From assembly GCF_013836145.1 (NCBI RefSeq), contig NZ_CP057483.1:3162001-3226000 (forward strand): a DNA stretch of 64,000 bases, in the 5' to 3' direction. Below are positions 63,287 to 64,000 of this stretch, one piece after another. Below the pieces are notes generated by a model that worked only from the letters and a program-made list of their open reading frames with translations, ran no database searches and had not been told where the DNA came from. Within the stretch, counting starts at the first letter, position 1, and each line of letters begins with the position of its first letter. The stretch is from Citrobacter sp. RHB25-C09 (GTDB taxonomy: Bacteria > Pseudomonadota > Gammaproteobacteria > Enterobacterales > Enterobacteriaceae). Position numbers and translations under genes: made by a program.

Positions 63287-64000
63287 TTAATCTTTGAAAT
63301 CGTTTGCATCCAGCTCGTGTCGCGACAAGAGTTTATAAAACTCCGTCCGGTTGCGCCCCGCCATTCTCGCCGCGTGGGTGACATTGCCACGGGTGATTTG
63401 CAGCAATTTACGCAGGTAATTCAACTCAAATTGATTACGGGCTTCAACAAAGGTGGGCAGCGCAGTGTTTTCGCCTTCCAGCGCCTGCTCGACCAGCGCA
63501 TCGCTGATCACCGGCGAGGTGGTTAGCGCGACGCATTGCTCTATCACGTTCACCAGTTGCCGCACGTTGCCTGGCCAGCTTGCGGTCATCAGGCGCTTCA
63601 TCGCGTCCGTTGAGAACGCGCGGACAAACGGCTTATGACGTTCAGCTGACTGGCGCAGTAAGTGATTCGCCAGCAGGGGGATATCCTCAGTACGCTCGGA
63701 CAGCGCCGGGATCTTCAGACTCACCACATTCAGACGATAGTATAAATCCTCGCGAAACTCGCCGCGCGCCATCGCTTTTGGTAGATCGCGGTGGGTCGCC
63801 GAGATAATGCGCACGTCAATGTCGATATCGCGGTTACTGCCAAGCGGCCGGACCTTGCGTTCCTGCAATACGCGCAGCAGTTTGACCTGTAGCGGCGCGG
63901 GCATGTCACCGATTTCATCGAGAAACAGGGTCCCGCCCTCTGCGGCCTGAAACAGCCCCTCTCGGTTACTCACCGCGCCAGTAAACGCCCCGCGCGCATG
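63287..64000 (-). CDS. glrR: Sigma-54-dependent response regulator GlrR, C-terminal part
   Basis: The frame is open to the window edge, so the N-terminal receiver domain and the first part of the AAA+ domain lie outside. The visible 237 residues begin HARGAFTGA, containing the sigma-54-contacting GAFTGA loop. Walker B follows as [12 protein letters not shown], then the arginine-finger region [11 protein letters not shown], and an Fis-type helix-turn-helix ends the protein. It lies upstream of glnB as in E. coli glrK-glrG-glrR-glnB, where GlrR activates the small RNA gene glmY and rpoE. Confidence 0.95.
   Translation of the reverse strand, partial: HARGAFTGAVSNREGLFQAAEGGTLFLDEIGDMPAPLQVKLLRVLQERKVRPLGSNRDIDIDVRIISATHRDLPKAMARGEFREDLYYRLNVVSLKIPALSERTEDIPLLANHLLRQSAERHKPFVRAFSTDAMKRLMTASWPGNVRQLVNVIEQCVALTTSPVISDALVEQALEGENTALPTFVEARNQFELNYLRKLLQITRGNVTHAARMAGRNRTEFYKLLSRHELDANDFKD

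Overview
This 64 kb window is a chromosomal segment from an enteric gammaproteobacterium of the Escherichia-Salmonella-Citrobacter group. Gene order from hda to glnB follows the E. coli K-12 57-minute region (hda-uraA-upp, purMN, ppk-ppx, pdeF, guaBA, xseA, der-bamB-yfgM-hisS-ispG-rodZ-rlmN-ndk-pbpC-yfhM, sseA, sseB-pepB, the isc operon, trmJ, suhB, csiE, hcaT, glyA, hmp, glnB, glrR). Most proteins match the E. coli versions residue for residue over long stretches, and REP/BIME repeats of the usual enterobacterial kind occur between genes. Several loci absent from E. coli K-12 point to a Citrobacter-like genome. That genus is an inference and was not tested against a database.

Layout. 1-1.1 kb: tail of an AT-rich Rpn-family nuclease abutting hda, which uses a CTG start. 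1.2-3.2 kb: upp-uraA pyrimidine salvage. 3.4-4.8 kb: a lone GH1 6-phospho-beta-glucosidase, extra relative to E. coli. 5.1-6.7 kb: purMN behind a PurR box. 7-10.6 kb: polyphosphate kinase and exopolyphosphatase. 10.6-13.4 kb: the phosphodiesterase PdeF and YfgG. 13.5-16.6 kb: guaBA behind a second PurR box. 16.8-21 kb: xseA, an inserted island (YbfB-type MFS transporter, protealysin-like M4 protease and its emfourin-type inhibitor), then yfgJ. 21-32.5 kb: a long minus-strand run for envelope assembly, isoprenoid, translation and peptidoglycan functions. 32.5-37.4 kb: the alpha-2-macroglobulin lipoprotein YfhM beside pbpC. 37.6-40.8 kb: sseA, sseB, pepB. 40.9-46.4 kb: iscRSUA-hscBA-fdx-iscX with two IscR sites. 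46.6-48.3 kb: trmJ and suhB.

48.4-57.2 kb is the main accessory block, in the place where E. coli K-12 carries only yfhR. It holds a NicO-type nickel/cobalt exporter with a periplasmic DUF1007 partner, followed by a six-gene sugar cassette: LsrB/RbsB-like binding protein, double-ATPase subunit, two permeases, an FGGY pentulose-type kinase and a CBS-less KpsF/GutQ-type SIS isomerase. The cassette looks complete for uptake, phosphorylation and possibly ketose-5-P/arabinose-5-P interconversion of an unidentified sugar, and is the best candidate here for an undescribed system. The window ends with csiE, hcaT, glyA (PurR box), hmp (NsrR box), glnB and the C-terminal part of glrR.

Connected themes: PurR boxes precede purMN, guaBA and glyA, tying purine and one-carbon metabolism together. 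Structured leaders or intergenic hairpins sit in upp-uraA, iscR-iscS, iscA-hscB and ispG-hisS. No rRNA, tRNA, CRISPR array, intact insertion sequence or prophage was seen.
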